NCBI GenBank assembly: GCA_030428835.1
Contig: JAUIEP010000002.1
Span: forward strand, 49,876-113,875
DNA from: Gammaproteobacteria bacterium
Lineage (GTDB): Bacteria; Pseudomonadota; Gammaproteobacteria; Pseudomonadales; Halieaceae
Reading direction: 5' to 3'
Length of the DNA: 64,000 bases
Shown here: piece after piece, positions 45,726 to 55,892 of the stretch
Layout of the letters: each line of letters opens with the position of its first letter
Numbering within the stretch: the stretch's first letter is position 1
Position numbers and translations under genes: made by a program
Notes under the pieces: generated by a model
What the model was told of the DNA's origin: nothing
The model's input: only the letters and a program-made list of their open reading frames with translations
The model's database searches: none

Positions 45726-46520
45726 ATGGAACCCATGATCAACATCGCGCTGCGCGCGGCCCGCAAGGCCGGCGAAAATATCGTGCGCGCATCGGACGAT
45801 CTGGACCGGTTTGAGGTGAAAGCCAAGGGCGTCAACAACTTCGTCACCGAGGTGGACATCAATGCGGAGCAGGAGATCACCTACCACCTGCAGAAAGCCT
45901 ACCCGGACCACGCCATCCTCGGCGAAGAGGGTGGCCTTATCGGCAGCGCGGACGCGGAATACCGCTGGGTAATCGACCCACTGGACGGCACCACCAACTT
46001 CGTTCACGGCATTCCCCACTACGCGGTATCCATCGCCTGCCTGTACCGCGGCAAGGTAGAGCACGCGGTCATCGTCGACCCGGTGCGCCGCGAGGAATTC
46101 ACCGCCAGCCGCGGCAGGGGCGCGCAGCTGAACGGTCGTCGTATCCGCGTGAGCAAACGCGCCAGCCTCGAGGGCGCATTGCTCGGCACGGGTATCCCGT
46201 TCAAGGATCACTGCGACGACCGGCTCGCGCCCTACAGCAAGTCGATCGAGATACTGGCGGGCCAGTGCGCGGGCATCCGTCGCGCGGGAGCCGCGTCGCT
46301 GGACCTCGCCTATGTCGCTGCGGGCAGGCTCGACGCGTTCTGGGAAATCGGGTTGGCGCCCTGGGACATCGCCGCCGGCGCACTGCTGGTGCGTGAAGCG
46401 GGCGGCCTGGTCTCCGATATCGATGCCTCGGACAACTATCTCGAGTCGGGCAACATCGTCTGCGGCAATCCCAAGTGTTTCAAAGCCGTGTTGCAGGCCG
46501 TCAAGCCGCTGCTGTCCTGA
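45726..46520 (+). CDS. suhB: inositol monophosphatase family protein SuhB
   Basis: A 264-residue Mg2+-dependent phosphatase; in E. coli SuhB also joins the ribosomal RNA antitermination complex. Metal-site motifs are GEEGG, WVIDPLDGTTNFVHGIPHYAVSIA and APWDIAAGALLVREAGG. ATG at 45726 after the in-frame sequence GAATCGCCC. Position between secF and trmJ matches Pseudomonas. Confidence 0.96.
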   Translation: MEPMINIALRAARKAGENIVRASDDLDRFEVKAKGVNNFVTEVDINAEQEITYHLQKAYPDHAILGEEGGLIGSADAEYRWVIDPLDGTTNFVHGIPHYAVSIACLYRGKVEHAVIVDPVRREEFTASRGRGAQLNGRRIRVSKRASLEGALLGTGIPFKDHCDDRLAPYSKSIEILAGQCAGIRRAGAASLDLAYVAAGRLDAFWEIGLAPWDIAAGALLVREAGGLVSDIDASDNYLESGNIVCGNPKCFKAVLQAVKPLLS

Positions 46521-46538
46521 CGGGCGCCCCGTCGCGCG

Positions 46539-47288
46539 ATGAATCCCGACAACATCCGCATCGTCCTGGTCAACACGACTCACCCGGGCAATATCGGCGC
46601 CGTGGCGCGGGCCATGAAGAACATGGGCCTCGCGCGGCTATATCTCGTCGAACCGCGCGTGTTTCCCCACGAGGAGGCCGACTGGCGCGCTGCCTCGGCG
46701 CAGGATGTGCTCGCCCACGCTGTCGTTTGCGCCACACTGGATGACGCCATAGGCGACTGCCAGTTCGTGGTCGGCACCAGCGCCAGGGAGCGCCGCATAC
46801 CCTGGCCCCTGCTGGACGCGCGCCAGTGCGCCCAGCGCGCGGCGAGGGCCTCGGTAAACGAGCAGGTAGCCCTCGTATTCGGGCGAGAGGACCGCGGCCT
46901 CACCAACGACGAGCTCAAGTGCTGCAACCTGCACCTCAACATCCCATCTGATCCCGCCTACAGCTCCCTCAACCTCGCGATGGCGGTACAGGTCGTGACG
47001 TACGAACTGCGCATGCTGGCGGTGGCCGGGTCGTTACCTGTGGAGCAGGACGAGCAGTGGGATGCGCCGTTCGCCACGCGTGACAATATGGAGCGTTTTT
47101 ACACCCACCTCGAAGAGACGCTCGTGGATATCGAGTTTCTCGATCCCGCCGCGCCGCGCCAGTTGATGGCCCGCCTGCGCCGCCTCTACAGCCGGGTCCG
47201 GCTGGACGAAATGGAGCTGAATATCCTTCGCGGCATCCTCACTGAGACCCAAAAATGGGTCAAAAAAGCAAGAAAAACAGAGGGTTAG
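46539..47288 (+). CDS. trmJ: tRNA (cytidine/uridine-32-2'-O)-methyltransferase TrmJ
   Basis: A 249-residue SPOUT methyltransferase of position 32 in the anticodon loop. Motifs: VLVNTTHPGNIGAVARAMKNMG, LVFGREDRGLTNDEL and a C-terminal knot strand with NIPSDPAYSSLNLAMAVQ. The C-terminal extension (about 170-249) is the TrmJ-specific dimer part. Eighteen bases after suhB and just upstream of iscR, as in E. coli (suhB-trmJ-iscR order). Confidence 0.96.
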   Translation: MNPDNIRIVLVNTTHPGNIGAVARAMKNMGLARLYLVEPRVFPHEEADWRAASAQDVLAHAVVCATLDDAIGDCQFVVGTSARERRIPWPLLDARQCAQRAARASVNEQVALVFGREDRGLTNDELKCCNLHLNIPSDPAYSSLNLAMAVQVVTYELRMLAVAGSLPVEQDEQWDAPFATRDNMERFYTHLEETLVDIEFLDPAAPRQLMARLRRLYSRVRLDEMELNILRGILTETQKWVKKARKTEG

Positions 47289-47300
47289 TCCAAGCTAATT

Positions 47301-47323
47301 CCTACTACCATGGTAGGTTTTTT
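47301..47323 (+). terminator. possible terminator after trmJ
   Basis: CCTAC / GTAGG stem (or the self-complementary CTACCATGGTAG) followed by six T. Short stem, and the T-run touches the IscR site, so moderate confidence. Confidence 0.5.
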
Positions 47324-47346
47324 AATTGACTAAATTAGTCGGTTAT
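47322..47346 (+). promoter_or_regulatory. Type 1 IscR-binding site and iscR promoter
   Basis: Matches the E. coli type 1 IscR consensus (ATASYYGACTRWWWYAGTCRRSTAT) at 22 of 25 positions by direct comparison. A TTGACT -35 (47326-47331) lies inside it, with a -10-like TACTAT at 47351-47356 or CATACT at 47349-47354. Fe-S-loaded IscR would thus repress its own operon. Confidence 0.88.
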
Positions 47347-47384
47347 TCCATACTATGGTCGAGCGTGTGCGAAGGAGACGGGCG

Positions 47385-47885
47385 ATGCGATTGACCACGA
47401 AAGGCAGATATGCCGTAACAGCGATGCTGGACCTGGCGTTACACGGGTCCGAGAAGCCGGTGAGCCTGGCGGATATCTCGGGCCGGCAGGACATTTCCCT
47501 GTCTTACCTGGAGCAGCTTTTTGCCAAGCTGCGGCGCAATGAACTCGTGAAGAGCGTGCGCGGTCCCGGCGGGGGTTACCGCCTGAGTCGCGGCTCGGAC
47601 GAAATTTTCGTCGCCCAGATCATCGACGCGGTCAACGAGACCGTGGACGCAACGGGCTGCGGCGGCACCAGCGACTGCCAGCAGGGCGAGGTCTGCCTGA
47701 CGCACCACCTCTGGTGCGACCTGTCCGAGCAGATTCACAATTTCCTCAGCCAGATAAGCCTGGCGAACCTGGTGGAGCGGCGCGAGGTACAGAACATCTC
47801 GGCACGGCAGGAGGCGCGGTCGCAGGAATCGCGCGACGGCGACAGTGCGTCGCAGGAGAATACCCTGTCACTGGCCGAAATCTGA
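47385..47885 (+). CDS. iscR: Fe-S cluster assembly regulator IscR
   Basis: A 166-residue Rrf2-family repressor that senses Fe-S status. It starts [18 protein letters not shown] with a winged HTH; cluster ligands Cys92, Cys98, Cys104 and His107 have the E. coli numbering. A poorly conserved acidic tail follows. ATG 47385 after SD AAGGAGAC. First gene of the isc operon; 54 bases to iscS. Confidence 0.97.
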   Translation: MRLTTKGRYAVTAMLDLALHGSEKPVSLADISGRQDISLSYLEQLFAKLRRNELVKSVRGPGGGYRLSRGSDEIFVAQIIDAVNETVDATGCGGTSDCQQGEVCLTHHLWCDLSEQIHNFLSQISLANLVERREVQNISARQEARSQESRDGDSASQENTLSLAEI

Positions 47886-47939
47886 CAATCCGCCCCGACG
47901 GCCGACGACACCGAGGGGGCGAACGGAGTAAACAGCAAC

Positions 47940-49154
47940 ATGCAAAAACCGATCTATTTTGACTATCTGGCGACCACACCGGTAGATCCCCGGGTGGTCG
48001 AGAAGATGGTTCATTGCCTGTCCATGGAGGGCAACTTCGGTAACCCGGCATCCCGTTCACACCTCTACGGGTGGAAGGCCGAGGAAGCCGTGGAGAATGC
48101 CCGCCGGCAGGTAGCGGACCTCATCAAGGCCGATCCCCGCGAGATCGTCTGGACTTCCGGTGCGACGGAGTCCGACAACCTCGCGATCAAGGGTGTGGCG
48201 CACTTCTACCAGAAGAAGGGCAAGCACATCATTACCTCGAAGATTGAGCACAAGGCGGTCCTCGATACCTGTCGCCAGCTTGAGCGGGAGGGTTTCGAGG
48301 TGACCTACCTCGACCCGAACGAAAAGGGCCTGATAACGCCGGAGCATGTGGCGGGGGCACTGCGTGAGGACACTATCCTCGTCAGCGTGATGCACGCCAA
48401 CAACGAGATCGGCACGATCAACGACATCGCCGGAATCGGCGAGGTGACCCGCGCGAACGGTGTTCTGTTCCATGTCGACGCCGCGCAGTCGGCCGGCAAG
48501 ATCGAGATTGACATGGAGCAGATGAAGGTGGACCTGCTGTCCATGTCTGGCCACAAGATGTACGGGCCCAAGGGTATCGGCGCCCTGTATGTACGTCGCA
48601 AGCCGCGGGTTCGGCTGGAGGCGCAGATGCACGGCGGCGGCCACGAGCGCGGCATGCGCTCCGGCACACTTGCGACGCACCAGATAGTAGGCATGGGCGA
48701 GGCCGCGCAGATCGCGCGCGAGGGCATGGCGGAAGAGGCCGAGCGACTGAAGTCCCTGCGCCAACGTTTCTGGGACGGCATCAAGAACATCGAGGAAGTG
48801 CACATCAACGGCGACGAAGAGCAGCGCCTGCCGGGCGCGATCAATATCAGTATCGCGTTCGTCGAGGGCGAATCCCTCATCATGTCGTTGAAGGACCTGG
48901 CGGTATCGAGCGGCTCGGCCTGCACGTCGGCCAGCCTGGAGCCGTCCTATGTGCTGCGGGCGCTCGGGCTGAACGATGAGCTGGCGCACAGCTCGCTGCG
49001 GTTCAGCTTCGGTCGCTTCACCACCGAGGAAGACGTGGACACCGCGGTCACCCAACTGCGCGAGGCTGTCGGCAAGCTGCGCGAACTGTCCCCCCTGTGG
49101 GATATGTACCAGGACGGAATCGACCTCGACAGTATTGAGTGGGCCGCCCACTAG
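47940..49154 (+). CDS. iscS: cysteine desulfurase IscS
   Basis: A 404-residue PLP enzyme supplying sulfur for Fe-S clusters and tRNA thiolation. PLP-lysine Lys206 ([10 protein letters not shown]) and the persulfide loop Cys328 ([10 protein letters not shown]) share E. coli numbering. N-terminus [19 protein letters not shown]. Second gene of the isc operon. Confidence 0.98.
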   Translation: MQKPIYFDYLATTPVDPRVVEKMVHCLSMEGNFGNPASRSHLYGWKAEEAVENARRQVADLIKADPREIVWTSGATESDNLAIKGVAHFYQKKGKHIITSKIEHKAVLDTCRQLEREGFEVTYLDPNEKGLITPEHVAGALREDTILVSVMHANNEIGTINDIAGIGEVTRANGVLFHVDAAQSAGKIEIDMEQMKVDLLSMSGHKMYGPKGIGALYVRRKPRVRLEAQMHGGGHERGMRSGTLATHQIVGMGEAAQIAREGMAEEAERLKSLRQRFWDGIKNIEEVHINGDEEQRLPGAINISIAFVEGESLIMSLKDLAVSSGSACTSASLEPSYVLRALGLNDELAHSSLRFSFGRFTTEEDVDTAVTQLREAVGKLRELSPLWDMYQDGIDLDSIEWAAH

Positions 49155-49179
49155 ATTTTTATGCGGAAGGAGACGACAC

Positions 49180-49569
49180 ATGGCATACAGTGACAAAGTG
49201 CTGGATCATTACGAAAACCCCCGCAACGTCGGCAAGCTGGACGACAAGGACGACAGCGTTGGGACGGGCATGGTCGGTGCGCCGGCCTGCGGCGACGTGA
49301 TGCGCCTGCAGATCAAGGTGAACGCCGAAGGCATCATCGAGGACGCCAAGTTCAAGACCTACGGTTGCGGCTCGGCGATCGCGTCCAGCTCCCTGCTGAC
49401 CGAGTGGGTGAAAGGCAAGAACCTCGACGAGGCGGAGCAGATCCGCAACACAGAAATTGCGCAGGAGCTGGCGCTGCCGCCGGTGAAGATCCACTGTTCG
49501 GTGCTCGCGGAGGACGCCATCAAGGCGGCCGTTCGCGACCTCAGGGAAAAGCGCGGCGAGGGCAAGTAA
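49180..49569 (+). CDS. iscU: Fe-S cluster scaffold IscU
   Basis: A 129-residue scaffold on which the [2Fe-2S] cluster is built. Ligands Cys37, Cys63, His105 and Cys106 and the conserved Asp39 are visible, as is LPPVK (99-103), the HscA recognition motif. SD AAGGAGA. The frame is open further upstream inside iscS, but [18 protein letters not shown] is the family start. Its TAA overlaps the iscA ATG. Confidence 0.98.
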   Translation: MAYSDKVLDHYENPRNVGKLDDKDDSVGTGMVGAPACGDVMRLQIKVNAEGIIEDAKFKTYGCGSAIASSSLLTEWVKGKNLDEAEQIRNTEIAQELALPPVKIHCSVLAEDAIKAAVRDLREKRGEGK

Positions 49570-49892
49570 TGGGCGTCACCCTTACGGAAGCCGCTGCCAA
49601 ACACGTCGCCGGCCAGTTGGCCAGTCGCGGCAGCGGTCTCGGGATCCGGCTGGGGGTGACTACCTCCGGCTGTTCCGGCCTCGCCTATGTCCTCGAGTTT
49701 GTCGACGAGGAACAACCGGAGGACGAGGTCTTCGAGGGGCATGGTGTCAAGGTCTTCATTGATCCCAAGAGCCTTGTGTACCTCGACGGTACCGAGCTGG
49801 ACTTCGTGCGCGAAGGCCTGAACGAAGGGCTGCAGTTCAGGAATCCCAACGTCTCCGCCGAGTGCGGTTGCGGGGAGAGTTTCACCGTCTGA
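49569..49892 (+). CDS. iscA: A-type Fe-S carrier IscA
   Basis: A 107-residue carrier that passes clusters to apo-proteins. The three Cys ligands are in [10 protein letters not shown] and the C-terminal [11 protein letters not shown] overlaps the iscU stop by one base (TAATG). Confidence 0.97.
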   Translation: MGVTLTEAAAKHVAGQLASRGSGLGIRLGVTTSGCSGLAYVLEFVDEEQPEDEVFEGHGVKVFIDPKSLVYLDGTELDFVREGLNEGLQFRNPNVSAECGCGESFTV

Positions 49893-49916
49893 TCATTTGC
49901 GGTGGACGTCCCCGCC

Positions 49917-50462
49917 ATGTCATCCCCCGACTTCAAACAGAACTATTTCGAGCTGTTCGACCTGCCGGTCGCGTTCTCGGTGGACACCGCCGCGTTGGGC
50001 GCGCGTTACCGCCAGCTGCAGGGCGAGATGCACCCGGACCGCTACGCCGGTAAGAGCGACCTGGAGCAGCGACTGGCGGTACAGTACTCATCCCGCGTAA
50101 ACGAGGCCTACAACACGCTGCGTCACCCCCTGTCGAGGGCCCTGTATTTGCTGGAACTCGTGGGCATCAGCGGCGAGGACGTGTCGCGCCAGCAGGTGGA
50201 CGGCGGCTTCCTGATGATGCAGATGGAGCTGCGGGAAAAACTGGAGAGCCTCGGTGAACTGGTGGATCCGGACACGGTGCTGGAGCACCTGATCACGGAA
50301 ATCGGCGACGACCTGCGCGTCCTGCGCGGGACGTTTGCCACGGCCTATGGCGCCGGCGAGCACTCCGCAGCCGCTGCCGCTTGTGTCAAAATGCAGTACC
50401 TCGACAAGTTACTGCGCGAGGCGGAACAGTTGGAAGCCGAATTGTCGGAGAAGAGAGCCTAA
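49917..50462 (+). CDS. hscB: J-domain co-chaperone HscB
   Basis: A 181-residue co-chaperone that brings IscU to HscA. The J domain (1-75) has HPD at 39-41 in [10 protein letters not shown]; a helical IscU-binding domain follows. ATG 49917 ([17 protein letters not shown]) was preferred over GTG 49902, which adds five unconserved residues. Confidence 0.96.
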   Translation: MSSPDFKQNYFELFDLPVAFSVDTAALGARYRQLQGEMHPDRYAGKSDLEQRLAVQYSSRVNEAYNTLRHPLSRALYLLELVGISGEDVSRQQVDGGFLMMQMELREKLESLGELVDPDTVLEHLITEIGDDLRVLRGTFATAYGAGEHSAAAAACVKMQYLDKLLREAEQLEAELSEKRA

Positions 50463-50469
50463 ACCACCC

Positions 50470-52347
50470 ATGGCCCTGATGCAGATAGCCGAGCCCGGCC
50501 AGTCACCGTTGCCGCACACGGTGCGCCGCGCGGTCGGCATAGACCTGGGGACGACGAACTCCCTCGTCGCCGCCGTGCGCGGCGGCCGATCGCAGGTGCT
50601 GGTCGATGAATCCGGCGCGGCGATGCTGCCCTCGGTGGTGAGCTACGCGGGAGGGTCGCCCCAGGTCGGCGCTGCAGCCCTTGCGGGTGCGGCGGACCAT
50701 CCCGCGGACACGCTGGTTTCGGTAAAGCGCTTCATGGGTCGCGGGCAGAAAGATGCGCTGGCCGACGCGGCGCGTTCACACTACCAGCTCGCGGCGGAGG
50801 AGGGCTTCGTGCGCTTCGTCACCCGCGCCGGGAAAGTCTCGCCGGTAGAGGCGTCGGCCGAGATCCTCAAGGTGTTGCACAGGCGCGCGGTCAGCACGCT
50901 GGGCGGCGACCTCGACGGCGCTGTAATCACCGTGCCCGCGTATTTCGACGACGCCCAGCGCCAGGCGACCAAGGATGCCGCGAAGCTCGCCGGTCTCAAG
51001 GTGCTGCGCCTGCTCAATGAGCCCACCGCGGCGGCCGTGGCCTACGGCCTCGACGCGGGAGAGGAGGGCGTCATTGCGGTCTACGACCTTGGTGGCGGCA
51101 CGTTTGATATCTCTATCCTGCGCCTGCATCGCGGCGTGTTCGAAGTGCTCGCCACCGGTGGCGACACGGTCCTCGGCGGCGATGACTTCGATGCGGCCCT
51201 CGCGGCGTGGTTGCGGCAACAGGCAGGTGATCCGGCGCTGTCCGCTGGCGAGGCACGCGCCCTGCAATCCGTGGCGCGCGCCGCCAAGGAGCAATTGTCG
51301 GCGGACGAGCGAGTGAGTGTCGACCTGTCGCGGGTGTTTGCGGGCGGGCCGGCGGTCGAGATCAGTCGCGACACGTTCGAGGGACTCATCCAGCCCCTGG
51401 TAAAGCAGACGCTGCGCGCCTGTCGTCGCTGCCTGCGCGACGCGGAGTTGGAGCAGGACGTCGACAACGTCGTCATGGTCGGCGGTTCCACGCGTGTCCC
51501 GCTGGTGCGCGCCGCCGTGGGCGATTTTTTTGCGCGCGAGCCGCTGGTGGATATCGACCCGGACCAGGTCGTGGCTGTCGGCGCCGCTATCCAGGCGGAC
51601 ATTCTCGTCGGCAACCAGCCGGACGGTGAACTGCTCCTGCTCGACGTCATCCCGCTGTCACTCGGCATCGAGACGATGGGTGGGCTGGTAGAAAAAATCG
51701 TGCCGCGCAATACCACGATCCCCGTCACGCGCGCGCAGGAGTTTACGACCTACAAGGACGGCCAGACCGCGCTGGCGGTGCATATCGTGCAGGGTGAGCG
51801 CGAGCTGGTTGACGACTGCCGTTCGCTCGCGCGCTTCGAGTTGCGCGGTATCCCGCCGATGGTCGCGGGTGCGGCGCGCATTCTCGTCACCTACCAGGTG
51901 GATGCCGACGGCCTTCTGAATGTCTCCGCCACAGAGGAGACGACGGGCGCCGAGGCCAGTGTGACGGTGAAACCGTCCTTCGGGCTGAGCGACGACGAGG
52001 TCGCGACGATGTTGACCGAATCCTTCAGCCACGCGAGCGAGGACATGAGCGCGCGGCAACTCGCCGAGACGCGGCTTTCCGGCTGGCAGTTGCTCGACGG
52101 GATGCGCGCCGCTCTAGAGGCCGATGGCGATGCGCTGTTGACGGCCGAGGAACGCGCAGAGCTCGAAACGGGAATGACCCGGTTGCAGGAGCTGCTCAAC
52201 ACCGAGGATCGCGAGGCCATCAAGGCACAGACCGAGACCCTCGGCCGCCAGAGTGAGGCCTTCGCGGCAAGGCGCATGGACAAGAGCATTCGCCAGGCGC
52301 TGACCGGGGTCAGTCTGGAGTCACTGGACGAGGGGGCCCCGCAATGA
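50470..52347 (+). CDS. hscA: Hsp70-type chaperone HscA
   Basis: A 625-residue ATPase that drives cluster release from IscU. The nucleotide-binding domain has [28 protein letters not shown] and [13 protein letters not shown]; the substrate domain starts near [19 protein letters not shown] 50470; the stop overlaps the fdx ATG by 4 bases. Confidence 0.97.
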   Translation: MALMQIAEPGQSPLPHTVRRAVGIDLGTTNSLVAAVRGGRSQVLVDESGAAMLPSVVSYAGGSPQVGAAALAGAADHPADTLVSVKRFMGRGQKDALADAARSHYQLAAEEGFVRFVTRAGKVSPVEASAEILKVLHRRAVSTLGGDLDGAVITVPAYFDDAQRQATKDAAKLAGLKVLRLLNEPTAAAVAYGLDAGEEGVIAVYDLGGGTFDISILRLHRGVFEVLATGGDTVLGGDDFDAALAAWLRQQAGDPALSAGEARALQSVARAAKEQLSADERVSVDLSRVFAGGPAVEISRDTFEGLIQPLVKQTLRACRRCLRDAELEQDVDNVVMVGGSTRVPLVRAAVGDFFAREPLVDIDPDQVVAVGAAIQADILVGNQPDGELLLLDVIPLSLGIETMGGLVEKIVPRNTTIPVTRAQEFTTYKDGQTALAVHIVQGERELVDDCRSLARFELRGIPPMVAGAARILVTYQVDADGLLNVSATEETTGAEASVTVKPSFGLSDDEVATMLTESFSHASEDMSARQLAETRLSGWQLLDGMRAALEADGDALLTAEERAELETGMTRLQELLNTEDREAIKAQTETLGRQSEAFAARRMDKSIRQALTGVSLESLDEGAPQ

Positions 52348-52682
52348 CGCGTATCGTTGTCCTGCCCAACGACAACCTGTGTCCCGAGGGCGCGGTGATC
52401 GAGGCCGAACCCGGGCAGAGCATCTGTCGCACGCTGCTCGACAACGATATCGAGATCGAGCACGCCTGCGAGATGTCCTGTGCGTGTACGACATGCCACG
52501 TGATCGTACGCGAGGGCTACGACTCGCTGGGCGAGCCGGACGAACTGGAAGACGATTACCTCGACAAGGCCTGGGGACTGGAGCCCGACTCCCGGCTCAG
52601 CTGCCAGGCGATCGTGGCGGACGAGGACCTGGTGATCGAAATCCCCCGTTACACCATCAATATGGTTTCTGAGCAGCATTGA
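52344..52682 (+). CDS. fdx: ISC-type [2Fe-2S] ferredoxin
   Basis: A 112-residue adrenodoxin-type ferredoxin that supplies electrons for cluster assembly. Ligands Cys42, Cys48, Cys51 and Cys87, plus the extra Cys46, have E. coli numbering ([20 protein letters not shown]). ATGA overlap with hscA. Confidence 0.97.
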   Translation: MTRIVVLPNDNLCPEGAVIEAEPGQSICRTLLDNDIEIEHACEMSCACTTCHVIVREGYDSLGEPDELEDDYLDKAWGLEPDSRLSCQAIVADEDLVIEIPRYTINMVSEQH

Positions 52683-52695
52683 GCGGAGGTGGAAT

Positions 52696-52890
52696 ATGCA
52701 GTGGACGGACACCATCGACATCGCGATTGAGCTTACCGAGGCGTACCCGGACATCGACCCGTTGACAGTCAATTTCGTCGACCTGCGCAACTGGGTGATG
52801 GGGCTCGAGGGCTTCGAGGGACGTGCGGACCAGTGCGGCGAGAAGATACTCGAGGCCATCCAGGCAGCGTGGATCGAGGAGCTCGACTAG
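52696..52890 (+). CDS. iscX: Fe-S assembly protein IscX
   Basis: A 64-residue acidic protein that binds IscS and modulates assembly. The family pattern is clear: LTEAYPDIDPLTVNFVDLR, then WVMGLEGF and the C-terminal IQAAWIEE. SD CGGAGGTGG. Last gene of the isc operon. Confidence 0.96.
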   Translation: MQWTDTIDIAIELTEAYPDIDPLTVNFVDLRNWVMGLEGFEGRADQCGEKILEAIQAAWIEELD

Positions 52891-52950
52891 GGGCCGGGGT
52901 AAGCTCCTGATTTCAAAGCAAAAAAATCTTGTCTCCAGACCCTGGTCAGG

Positions 52951-52979
52951 GTGAAAACGGGGCGTAAAGTCCGTATAAT
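52951..52979 (+). promoter_or_regulatory. probable ndk promoter
   Basis: A perfect -10 TATAAT (52974-52979) with a weak -35 GTGAAA (52951-52956) at a 17-base spacing, 40 bases before the ndk ATG. It separates ndk from the isc operon. Confidence 0.7.
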
Positions 52980-53018
52980 TGCGCGCTTTTGACGTGCACC
53001 CCTTTGGAGAGACACCCC

Positions 53019-53444
53019 ATGGCAGTTGAACGCACCCTGTCTATCATCAAGCCCGATGCCGTTGGCAAGGACATTATCGGCAAGATTTACTCGCGCTTCG
53101 AGACCAACGGCCTGCGCATCGTCGCGGCCAAGATGCTTCGCCTCAGCGACACCGTCGCGGGTGGCTTTTACGCCGAGCACGCGGGTCGCCCCTTCTACCC
53201 CGCCCTGATCGAGTTCATGACATCCGGCCCCGTGGTCGTGCAGGTCCTCGAGGGCGAGAATGCTATCGCCAGGAACCGTGAGCTCATGGGGGCGACCAAC
53301 CCACAGGAAGCCGACGAGGGCACCATCCGCGCCGACTTCGCCACGAGCATCGACGCCAACGCGGTGCACGGTTCCGACTCACCGGAGTCCGCCGTACGCG
53401 AAATCGCCTATTTCTTCGCGGCCAGCGAGATCTGCGACCGCTGA
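53019..53444 (+). CDS. ndk: nucleoside diphosphate kinase
   Basis: A 141-residue enzyme passing phosphate between NTPs and NDPs through phospho-His117 ([12 protein letters not shown]). KPDAV and [11 protein letters not shown] are the nucleotide-binding motifs. ATG 53019 after SD GGAGAG. Between isc and rlmN, as in Pseudomonas. Confidence 0.98.
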   Translation: MAVERTLSIIKPDAVGKDIIGKIYSRFETNGLRIVAAKMLRLSDTVAGGFYAEHAGRPFYPALIEFMTSGPVVVQVLEGENAIARNRELMGATNPQEADEGTIRADFATSIDANAVHGSDSPESAVREIAYFFAASEICDR

Positions 53445-53457
53445 GCCGGCGCCCGCG

Positions 53458-54627
53458 ATGTCTGAAGCCGCAACAGTCCAGCAGGCAGGTATCCGGCAGG
53501 CCGGTACCCCCGCGGTAAAGGCCAATTTGCTGGGCCTGACGCGGCCGCAGATGGAGGCGTTTTTCCTGCAACTGGGCGAGAAGAAGTTTCGCGCCCAGCA
53601 GGTCATGAAGTGGATTCACCACGCCGGCGTCACGCGTTTCGAGGACATGACCAACCTGAGTCGCGCACTGCGCGAGCGACTGCCGGAGGTCGCCGAGATT
53701 CGACCGCCCGAAGTCGTCAGCCAGCAGGACTCCGGGGACGGCACGCGCAAGTGGGCGGTACGGGTCGAGGGCGGCGGCCTGGTTGAAACCGTGCTCATTC
53801 CCGCCGGCGATCGTGCGACGTTGTGTGTGTCTTCCCAGGTCGGTTGCAGCCTGGACTGCAGTTTCTGTTCCACCGGAAAGCAGGGTTTCCAGCGCGACCT
53901 GACGGCCGCGGAGATTATCGGCCAGGTCTGGCTCGCCATCGATTCCTACGACGCATTCCAGTCTGGCAAGGGCCGCATCGTCACCAACGTGGTGATGATG
54001 GGCATGGGCGAGCCGCTGCTCAATTTCGACAATGTCGTGAGTGCGATGGACCTGATGCTGGACGACCTGGCCTACGGACTGTCCAAGCGCCGCGTCACCC
54101 TGAGCACATCGGGCGTGGTGCCTGCGCTGGATCGACTGGCCGGGGTGAGCGAGGTCTCACTGGCGGTCTCGCTGCACGCGCCCAACGACGCCTTGCGCGA
54201 CCAGCTGGTACCCATCAACCGCAAGTATCCCATCGCCGAGCTGCTGCGCAGTTGCCGTGACTACATGGCCGCCCAGTCGGATCGCAACAGGGTCGTCACG
54301 GTGGAATACACGCTGATCGCGGGGGTCAACGACCAGCCCGAACATGCCCGGGAGCTGGCCGTACTGCTGCGCGACCTGCCCTGTAAGATCAATCTCATCC
54401 CCTTTAATACCTTTCCCCAGTCCGAGTACGAGCGACCCAGCGGGCGCGCCGTGTCGCGCTTCTGGCAAGTGCTGGTCGATGCGGGCTATATTGTCACCGT
54501 GCGCACCACCCGGGGGGATGATATCGACGCCGCCTGCGGGCAACTGGTCGGCCAGGTGGTGGACCGCACCCGTCGCAGCGAGCGTTACCGGGCTGGCGGC
54601 GACACCCAGGCAATCGAGGTAATGTGA
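53458..54627 (+). CDS. rlmN: dual-specificity rRNA/tRNA m2A methyltransferase RlmN
   Basis: A 389-residue radical-SAM enzyme methylating A2503 in 23S rRNA and A37 in some tRNAs. Cluster cysteines 130, 134 and 137 (CSLDCSFC) and a late methyl-carrying Cys (DIDAACGQL) are present, as is [12 protein letters not shown]. The first 22 residues are unconserved, so the ATG at 53458 is slightly uncertain. Four bases before pilW. Confidence 0.96.
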   Translation: MSEAATVQQAGIRQAGTPAVKANLLGLTRPQMEAFFLQLGEKKFRAQQVMKWIHHAGVTRFEDMTNLSRALRERLPEVAEIRPPEVVSQQDSGDGTRKWAVRVEGGGLVETVLIPAGDRATLCVSSQVGCSLDCSFCSTGKQGFQRDLTAAEIIGQVWLAIDSYDAFQSGKGRIVTNVVMMGMGEPLLNFDNVVSAMDLMLDDLAYGLSKRRVTLSTSGVVPALDRLAGVSEVSLAVSLHAPNDALRDQLVPINRKYPIAELLRSCRDYMAAQSDRNRVVTVEYTLIAGVNDQPEHARELAVLLRDLPCKINLIPFNTFPQSEYERPSGRAVSRFWQVLVDAGYIVTVRTTRGDDIDAACGQLVGQVVDRTRRSERYRAGGDTQAIEVM

Positions 54628-54631
54628 GGCG

Positions 54632-55417
54632 ATGACGAAGTCACTCAGGCCGGCCGCCAGGTGGTTGCTCCTGCTGCTGTTAGCAGCGAGCCAGGTCGCC
54701 TGCGTTACCACCACCGAATCGGTGTTTACCGAGAAGGCCTCTCCCGACAAGGCGCTGGATGAGCGCGTAAGCCTTGCGCTTCGCTATATCGGAGAGGAAA
54801 ACTGGGAGGATGCCCGTCGCAATCTGGACCTGGCGCGCGAGATCGATGCCAACAGCCCAGGAGTCCACGGCGCCTTCGGGCTGCTCTACCAGCGTACCGG
54901 CGAGTACGAGTTGGCGGAGGAGCACTTCAAGAAAGCCATCCGCCTTGATTCCAGCCTGACCCGTACGCGCAACAACTACGCCGCGTTCCTGCTGGACCGC
55001 CGGCGTTACGAGGAAGCCGAGAAGCAGCTCGAGTATGTGGTGCGCGATTCGCTGTACGGCGAGCGCGCACGCGCCTTCACATTCCTGGGTTATACCCGCG
55101 TGCAGCTGGAAGATGCCGACGGTGCGAAAGAGGCATTTGCAAGGGCGTTGGCCATGGAGCCGCGGGATAGCATCGCCCTGTTGGAGATGGCACAACTGTC
55201 CTTTGCGGATGGCGACTATTCCCAGTCGCGCCGCTACTACGACTCCTATCGCTCCGTGGTGCGCCAGCAGAATGCCCGCTCGCTGTGGCTTGGCATTCGC
55301 CTCGCCCGCGAGTCCGGAGACAAGGACGCCGAGGCGAGTTACGCGCTCGCCCTGGCCAATCGCTTCCCCAGTTCGCCTGAGTACGAGGCCTATGAGCAAA
55401 GTCAACCGGCTGAGTGA
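54632..55417 (+). CDS. pilW: type IV pilus biogenesis lipoprotein PilW/PilF
   Basis: A 261-residue TPR pilotin for the PilQ secretin, anchored in the outer membrane. Lipobox SQVAC (Cys24); about six TPR units between 45 and 235 (GAFGLLYQRTGEYELAEEHF, NNYAAFLLDRRRYEEAE). Usual place between rlmN and rodZ. Its last 26 bases overlap the rodZ-like gene. Confidence 0.93.
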   Translation: MTKSLRPAARWLLLLLLAASQVACVTTTESVFTEKASPDKALDERVSLALRYIGEENWEDARRNLDLAREIDANSPGVHGAFGLLYQRTGEYELAEEHFKKAIRLDSSLTRTRNNYAAFLLDRRRYEEAEKQLEYVVRDSLYGERARAFTFLGYTRVQLEDADGAKEAFARALAMEPRDSIALLEMAQLSFADGDYSQSRRYYDSYRSVVRQQNARSLWLGIRLARESGDKDAEASYALALANRFPSSPEYEAYEQSQPAE

Positions 55418-55892
55418 CGAGGCGCTGCGCCAGATCGACGCGTTCATGACGCCCGGCAGCCTGCTCAAGGCGGCGCGCGTGCGTCGCGGGCTGTCCGAGG
55501 GCGAGGTGGCGGAACGGCTCAAGATCCTGCCCCGTTACGTTGCTGTTCTGGAGCGCGACGATTACGAGGCGCTGCGCAATCCGGCCTTTGCCCGCGGTTA
55601 CGTCAGGTCCTACGGCCGACTGCTGGGCCTGGACATCGCCGTGCTGGAGCGCGCGCTGGCGGAATTCGACGGAGAGCAGCCCGGCAATCGCCGCCAGGTA
55701 CAGACCCGGCCCCTGCAGTTACAGCGCACGGGCGTGGGTGTGGCGGTCGGGCTGGCTGTGCTGTTCGTGCTGGTGCTGGCACTCTGGTGGCAGCGCGGCA
55801 ACTTCGTCGCGCCCGACTGGCCGGAGGCGGCCGAGCATTCGGCCGCGGAACTCGCGCCTGCCGCGGCGCTCGCCCCGGGAGCAGGCAGGTGA
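55392..55892 (+). CDS. short RodZ-like HTH membrane protein
   Basis: A 166-residue protein with a RodZ-type HTH domain (about 20-92; [39 protein letters not shown]), one TM helix (about 114-133) and a 33-residue Ala-rich tail. RodZ proteins usually go on with a long linker and a C-terminal beta domain to about 330 residues; that part is absent, and ispG starts inside the stop codon (GTGA), so there is no room for a frameshifted remainder. It probably still links MreB to the membrane; this is inference. Confidence 0.85.
   Translation: MSKVNRLSDEALRQIDAFMTPGSLLKAARVRRGLSEGEVAERLKILPRYVAVLERDDYEALRNPAFARGYVRSYGRLLGLDIAVLERALAEFDGEQPGNRRQVQTRPLQLQRTGVGVAVGLAVLFVLVLALWWQRGNFVAPDWPEAAEHSAAELAPAAALAPGAGR

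Noticed and set aside
55787..55888. Upstream extension of ispG, or a frameshifted RodZ C-terminus
   Set aside because: Arg/Gly-rich out-of-frame reading of the rodZ tail; no RodZ beta-domain sequence in any frame.
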